DNA from: Bacteroidales bacterium UBA2764
GTDB lineage: Bacteria > Bacteroidota > Bacteroidia > Bacteroidales > Paludibacteraceae
Length of the DNA: 8,129 nt
Assembly (NCBI GenBank): GCA_002352705.1
Contig: DEIW01000042.1
Coordinates: forward strand, 1-8,129
Direction of reading: 5' to 3'
The position numbers were made by a program, and so were the translations under genes. Below are positions 5,205 through 8,129 of this stretch, piece by piece; the stretch's first letter is position 1; the number at the start of each line of letters is the position of its first letter. The notes beneath the pieces are model-generated. The model worked only from the letters and a program-made list of their open reading frames with translations, ran no database searches and was not told where the DNA came from.

Positions 5205-5768
5205 TTAACGAACGCGCTCGCAATAGCTTCCGTCGCGGGTGTCAATACGGATGATCTCGCCCTCATTGATGAAGAGCGGCACACGTACCTCAGCACCGGT
5301 CTCTACTGTAGCCGGTTTGAGCGTGTTGGTAGCTGTATCGCCTTTCAACCCCGGCTCCGTATAGGTGACTGCCAATTCCACTTTGGTGGGCAGTTCGGCG
5401 AAAAGCACGGTATCGGTTGAGGCATCGGAAACAACCTCTACGTTCATTCCCTCTTTCAGGAAATCAACACCGGTAATCAGGTCATGAGCGATAGGTACTT
5501 GCTCGAATGTCTCATTATTCATAAAGATGTAATCCTCACCCTCTTTGTAGAGGAACTGGTACGGGCGGCGCTCTACGCGAACATCCTCCAGTTTCTCTCC
5601 GATATTAAAGCGGCGCTCGAGTACGCGACCATCAACTACATCTTTGAATTTAACACGCATAATGGTATTGCCCTTACCCGGTTTAACATGTAAGAACTCA
5701 ATTACGAAATACAGACGGCCGTCCATGCGGATACATACGCCGTTTTTGATGTCTTGTGAGTTAATCAT
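5205..5768 (-). CDS. efp: Translation elongation factor P
   Basis: EF-P binds ribosomes stalled on polyproline stretches and promotes peptide bond formation. The 187-residue length is normal for the family. The three beta-barrel domains are visible. Domain I carries the tip loop VKPGKGNT (28-35), whose Lys32 aligns with the modified Lys34 of Escherichia coli EF-P. Domain II spans roughly 66-128. Domain III holds the family signature YTEPGLKGDTATN (136-148) and NEGEIIRIDTRDGSY (168-182). No gene for a lysine-modifying enzyme lies in the window. The gene has its own promoter, divergent from marC, and a clear terminator downstream. The start ATG at 5768 gives the expected N-terminus (MINSQDIKNG). 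Confidence 0.97.
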   Translation of the reverse strand: MINSQDIKNGVCIRMDGRLYFVIEFLHVKPGKGNTIMRVKFKDVVDGRVLERRFNIGEKLEDVRVERRPYQFLYKEGEDYIFMNNETFEQVPIAHDLITGVDFLKEGMNVEVVSDASTDTVLFAELPTKVELAVTYTEPGLKGDTATNTLKPATVETGAEVRVPLFINEGEIIRIDTRDGSYCERVR

Positions 5769-5815
5769 AAATTCGTTTACTATTTAATCAATTACTATTT
5801 TTTCATTTTTCGCTG

Positions 5816-5846
5816 CAAAATTACTAAAAAATTTGCACATATGCAA
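5816..5846 (-). promoter_or_regulatory. efp promoter
   Basis: On the minus strand TAATTTTG (5816-5823) fits the -7 consensus. After a 20-base spacer it is preceded by CTTG, whose TTG is at 5844-5846, a near-match to TTTG. The predicted start is near 5809, about 40 bases before the efp ATG. It overlaps the divergent marC promoter. Confidence 0.65.
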
Positions 5847-5863
5847 GAAATTTTGTAATTTTG
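5832..5863 (+). promoter_or_regulatory. marC promoter
   Basis: TTTG at 5832-5835, a 20-base spacer and TAATTTTG at 5856-5863 match the consensus exactly. Transcription should start near 5870, about 17 bases before the marC ATG. The -33 element is part of the dyad TTGCA-CATA-TGCAA (5833-5846), which also supplies the -33 of the opposing efp promoter. Confidence 0.8.
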
Positions 5864-5886
5864 TACGCTAATTCGGAAAAAATACT

Positions 5887-6486
5887 ATGAATACAATACA
5901 ACAATTCTTCGGTGCAGTTGATTTTTGGCAGGTTATATCCTCCTTCATCTTCCTGATAGCTATCATAGATCCTTTCGGCAATATACCTATTACTATTGCT
6001 ATGCAGCAGAAGGGGGTGAAAATCAAAGCATGGCGTGTATGTCTGGCTAGTCTTATCATTCTGTTGGCATTCCTTTTCTTAGGAGAATGGATTCTCAAAC
6101 TATTCGGCGTGCAGATAGAGTATTTTGCTATCGCCGGCGGATTTGTGATTTTCCTGATGGCGCTGGAAATGATTCTGGATGTCACTATTTTCCAGAATTC
6201 CAATCTGGACGGAGAAGGATCTATCGTACCTTTGGCTTTCCCTATGTATGCGGGACCGGGAGCTTTCACGGCGCTTCTTGCCATCACGGCAGAGTATAGT
6301 ATCGCCAGTCTTTGTGTATCTCTGGTATTATGTATCCTGGTGCTGTATTTTGTATTAATCGGAACGAACTGGCTGACCAAATATCTGGGGCAGACTTCGC
6401 TATATATCATCCGTAAGTTCTTTGGTATCATCGTGTTGGCAATCGCCTGCAAACTGATGTTCGGAAACCTTGCAGCGGTGTTTTAA
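5887..6486 (+). CDS. marC: MarC-family inner-membrane protein
   Basis: This 199-residue protein belongs to the MarC (UPF0056) family of integral membrane proteins with about six transmembrane helices. Two conserved half-site motifs are present: IDPFGNIPIT (27-36) and VPLAFPMYAGPGAFTALLAI (114-133). Hydrophobic helices are visible at about 15-37, 49-70, 79-98, 114-133, 138-158 and 173-196. The family was once linked to multiple antibiotic resistance in E. coli, but that role was not supported later. The substrate is unknown and a small-molecule transport role is inferred from the fold. It is divergent from efp and followed after 76 bases by rpiB, with no convincing promoter between them, so they may be co-transcribed. 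Confidence 0.92.
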   Translation: MNTIQQFFGAVDFWQVISSFIFLIAIIDPFGNIPITIAMQQKGVKIKAWRVCLASLIILLAFLFLGEWILKLFGVQIEYFAIAGGFVIFLMALEMILDVTIFQNSNLDGEGSIVPLAFPMYAGPGAFTALLAITAEYSIASLCVSLVLCILVLYFVLIGTNWLTKYLGQTSLYIIRKFFGIIVLAIACKLMFGNLAAVF

Positions 6487-6562
6487 GGAACAACGGATAA
6501 TGTATAATTTAACAATCAATAATCAATAATAAACAAAGCGTCTTGGAGGCTTTTGTGTAGTT

Positions 6563-7012
6563 ATGAAAAGTTTTTCTGAAATGACAATCGCGCTGGCAAG
6601 CGACCATGCGGGCTATGCGCTGAAACAACAAGTGCAGTTATTCCTGGAGGATAACGGCGCCAAAGTGAAAGATTTCGGATGTTACAGCACGGAGAGTTGC
6701 GACTATCCGGATTTCGCCCATCCGTTGGCTAATGCCGTGGAGAAGGGGGAGTATGAGTTTGGTATTGTGATTTGCTCAACCGGCAATGGCATCTGCATGA
6801 CGGCTAACAAGCATCAGGGTGTCCGTGCAGCACTCTGCTGGGATACCAAGTTAGCGGAGTTGGCGCGTCAGCATAACAACGCTAACGTACTGGGGCTGCC
6901 CGCTAATTTCATCTCTGCGGTAAAAGCACTGGACATCGTCCGTACGTTCTTCCAGACTGATTTTGAAGGAGGTCGTCACGAGCGTCGCGTGAATAAAATC
7001 CCCTGCGCTTGA
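6563..7012 (+). CDS. rpiB: Ribose-5-phosphate isomerase B
   Basis: RpiB interconverts ribose 5-phosphate and ribulose 5-phosphate in the non-oxidative pentose phosphate pathway; some family members act on allose or galactose phosphates. The 149-residue length is normal. Motifs are ASDHAGYALK (12-21), DYPDFA (47-52), the active-site segment ICSTGNGICMTANK (70-83) with catalytic Cys71, RQHNNANVL (102-110), and the C-terminal FEGGRHERRVNKI (134-146). Two starts are possible. The ATG at 6563 has GGAGG (6545-6549) some 13 bases upstream. Met7 at 6581 would give MTIALASDHAG, closer to typical family N-termini. I kept the first because it has the better upstream context. The radical SAM gene follows after 14 bases. 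Confidence 0.95.
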   Translation: MKSFSEMTIALASDHAGYALKQQVQLFLEDNGAKVKDFGCYSTESCDYPDFAHPLANAVEKGEYEFGIVICSTGNGICMTANKHQGVRAALCWDTKLAELARQHNNANVLGLPANFISAVKALDIVRTFFQTDFEGGRHERRVNKIPCA

Positions 7013-7015
7013 TAT

Positions 7016-7020
7016 AAGGA
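7016..7020 (+). promoter_or_regulatory. Ribosome-binding site of the radical SAM gene
   Basis: AAGGA lies 6 bases before the ATG at 7027, a near-ideal Shine-Dalgarno distance. It supports that start and tight translation after rpiB. Confidence 0.6.
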
Positions 7021-7026
7021 AACGCG

Positions 7027-7911
7027 ATGAAACTGCATCGGCCTTTCTTCGTCTCGGTCGAACCCTCTGCAGTGTGCCAGTTGCGCTGTCCGGAGTGTCC
7101 CGTGGGGATGGGTAAGACAGCCCAAAGAGAAGGAAATGCCCGTTTTATGTCCCGCGAAGTATGGACAAGAACGCTCGGCGAGGCGGCAAAGACAGCCTAT
7201 GTCATGCAGTTTTATTTTCAAGGAGAACCCCTGTTGAATAAGGACCTGCCTACCATGATTGCTGAAGCTCATGGGGCAGGTCTTTATACGATAGTCAGCA
7301 CGAATGCACAGGCAATGACCGAGGCGGTGGCAGAAGCGTTAGTGCGCGCAGGACTGAACCGTATCATCGTCTCCATGGATGGTCTGAGTGAAGCTTCTTA
7401 TGGTGCTTATCGGATAGGAGGCAGTCTTCAGAAATGTAAGGATGCATTGCGCTATCTGAGCGATGCCAAAAAACGTCTGCAATCTTCTATTATTATTGAA
7501 CTCCAATGCCTGCGTTTACGAACTAACGAACATGAGTGGGAGGCTTTCCGAAAGGAGTACAGGAACTTAGGGGCAGACCGTCTTGTTTTTAAATCCGCGC
7601 AGTTATATGACTATGCAGAGGGACATCCTCTGATGCCCTCCGAAATGCGTTACAGCCGCTACAGAAAAGGTGCTGACGGACGTTTTTACCGTAAGGCGCG
7701 AATGCCTTGGTGTCTGCGTGTCTGGAACGGAGTGGTTATCACTGCCACAGGAGAAGTGTTGCCGTGCTGTTATGACAAGGCGCATGCTTATTCTTACGGA
7801 AACATTATGGATGCCCCGTTGGCACAACTCGTACGCAACGACAAAGCGCGGGCGTTTATCCGTGCTGCGCAAAAAGAAATACCTGATATATGCAAGGAAT
7901 GCTGGAGATAA
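7027..7911 (+). CDS. Radical SAM protein with SPASM-like C-terminus
   Basis: The N-terminal CX3CX2C motif (Cys17, Cys21, Cys24 in CQLRCPEC) binds the catalytic 4Fe-4S cluster that cleaves S-adenosylmethionine. QGEP (65-68) is the family's GGEP-like SAM-binding motif. STNAQ (91-95), IIVSMDG (113-119) and LVFKSA (186-191) are typical TIM-barrel strands. The C-terminal part resembles a SPASM or twitch domain that binds extra clusters: Cys229, then GEVLPCCYD with Cys247 and Cys248, GNIMDAPL (258-265), and CKEC (289-292) at the very end. A full SPASM domain has more cysteines, so this is a reduced form. Such enzymes often mature peptides or proteins, but no peptide precursor is visible here and the substrate is unknown. 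The next gene overlaps its 3' end by 13 bases. Confidence 0.9.
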   Translation: MKLHRPFFVSVEPSAVCQLRCPECPVGMGKTAQREGNARFMSREVWTRTLGEAAKTAYVMQFYFQGEPLLNKDLPTMIAEAHGAGLYTIVSTNAQAMTEAVAEALVRAGLNRIIVSMDGLSEASYGAYRIGGSLQKCKDALRYLSDAKKRLQSSIIIELQCLRLRTNEHEWEAFRKEYRNLGADRLVFKSAQLYDYAEGHPLMPSEMRYSRYRKGADGRFYRKARMPWCLRVWNGVVITATGEVLPCCYDKAHAYSYGNIMDAPLAQLVRNDKARAFIRAAQKEIPDICKECWR

Positions 7912-8129
7912 AATGTTTTGAATTCGGCTCTTTCGGTACGAATTGTTATGTAGTATCGGACGAAGCGGGGCATGTACTGCTGATTGATCCGGCTTGCTCC
8001 AATACCTACGAGCGGCAACTCCTCAAGGATTATATTACCGAAAAGGGTGGGGGAGAACTCTCCATTCTGGCTACGCACGGGCATCTGGATCATTTATGGG
8101 GTGCGAAATGGGCTACGGAGTTATGGCAG
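7899..8129 (+). CDS. Metallo-beta-lactamase-fold hydrolase, N-terminal part (cut by window edge)
   Basis: An ATG at 7899, inside the last codons of the radical SAM gene but in another frame, opens a frame of 77 codons that stays open to the window end. It reads MLEIKCFEFGSFGTNCYVVSD and later LLIDPACSN (28-36). The zinc-binding motif ATHGHLDHLWGA (55-66), of the form HxHxDH, marks the MBL fold. The N-terminus and spacing resemble glyoxalase II-like thiolesterases (YcbL type), though the exact substrate cannot be read from this part. The overlap, with AAGGA immediately before the ATG, points to translational coupling with the radical SAM gene. This pairing may mean a shared pathway or simply a compact operon. 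Confidence 0.88.
   Translation, partial: MLEIKCFEFGSFGTNCYVVSDEAGHVLLIDPACSNTYERQLLKDYITEKGGGELSILATHGHLDHLWGAKWATELWQ

Noticed and set aside
5868..6452. Long minus-strand open frame (194 codons) antisense to marC
   Set aside because: The plus strand clearly encodes MarC with its motifs and promoter. The antisense protein has no recognisable features.
6487..6562. Separate promoter or terminator between marC and rpiB
   Set aside because: No TTTG/TAnnTTTG pair with correct spacing is present. The only hairpin (AAAGC with GCTTT) has a 5-base stem, too weak to call.

Overview
The window looks like a chromosomal segment from a member of the Bacteroidales (Bacteroidota). Four promoters match the phylum's sigma-ABfr consensus almost exactly (TTTG, 19-20 bases, TAnnTTTG), and a fifth is close to it. 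Most genes lack a strong Shine-Dalgarno sequence. The protein families present (short MAK-type proteins, EF-P, MarC, RpiB, SPASM-like radical SAM protein, MBL-fold hydrolase) also fit this group. I cannot name a genus from sequence alone.

Layout. (1) 1-456, minus strand: two small MAK-type orphan genes. The second runs off the left edge. Both lie behind one minus-strand promoter near 598-628 and have hairpins in their leaders. (2) 457-1137: about 680 bases with no convincing gene. It holds that promoter, a palindrome at its start site, three GTCCC-headed direct repeats, an array of GTTAAAA heptamers, a long GTTAAAA/TTTTAAC hairpin, a plus-strand promoter, and a roughly 40-base remnant of a gene whose intact relative lies 2.6 kb downstream. 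(3) 1138-5068, plus strand: an uncharacterised five-gene cassette. It encodes a soluble charged protein (A), a CX5R protein-tyrosine-phosphatase-like enzyme (B), a lipoprotein (L), a soluble WGDPSDC protein (C) and a cysteine-rich lipoprotein (L2). There are promoters before A and before L. (4) 5069-5204: convergent terminator region. (5) 5205-8129: ordinary functions: efp (minus) divergent from marC, then rpiB, a radical SAM gene with SPASM-like C-terminus, and the start of an MBL-fold hydrolase gene.

The most interesting part is the cassette. It carries two separate traces of internal duplication. Part of gene C reappears as a dead fragment in the leader of gene A. The junction and first 12 codons of phosphatase gene B reappear, diverged, as the junction and first codons of lipoprotein gene L2. 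Together these suggest that a C-(A)-B module was once duplicated and then decayed or recombined. In two gene pairs (A-B and L-C) the upstream stop is followed by exactly one codon and then the downstream ATG, in the same frame. How the cassette works is not evident from sequence. A secreted or envelope-linked accessory system containing a phosphatase is a reasonable but unproven reading.
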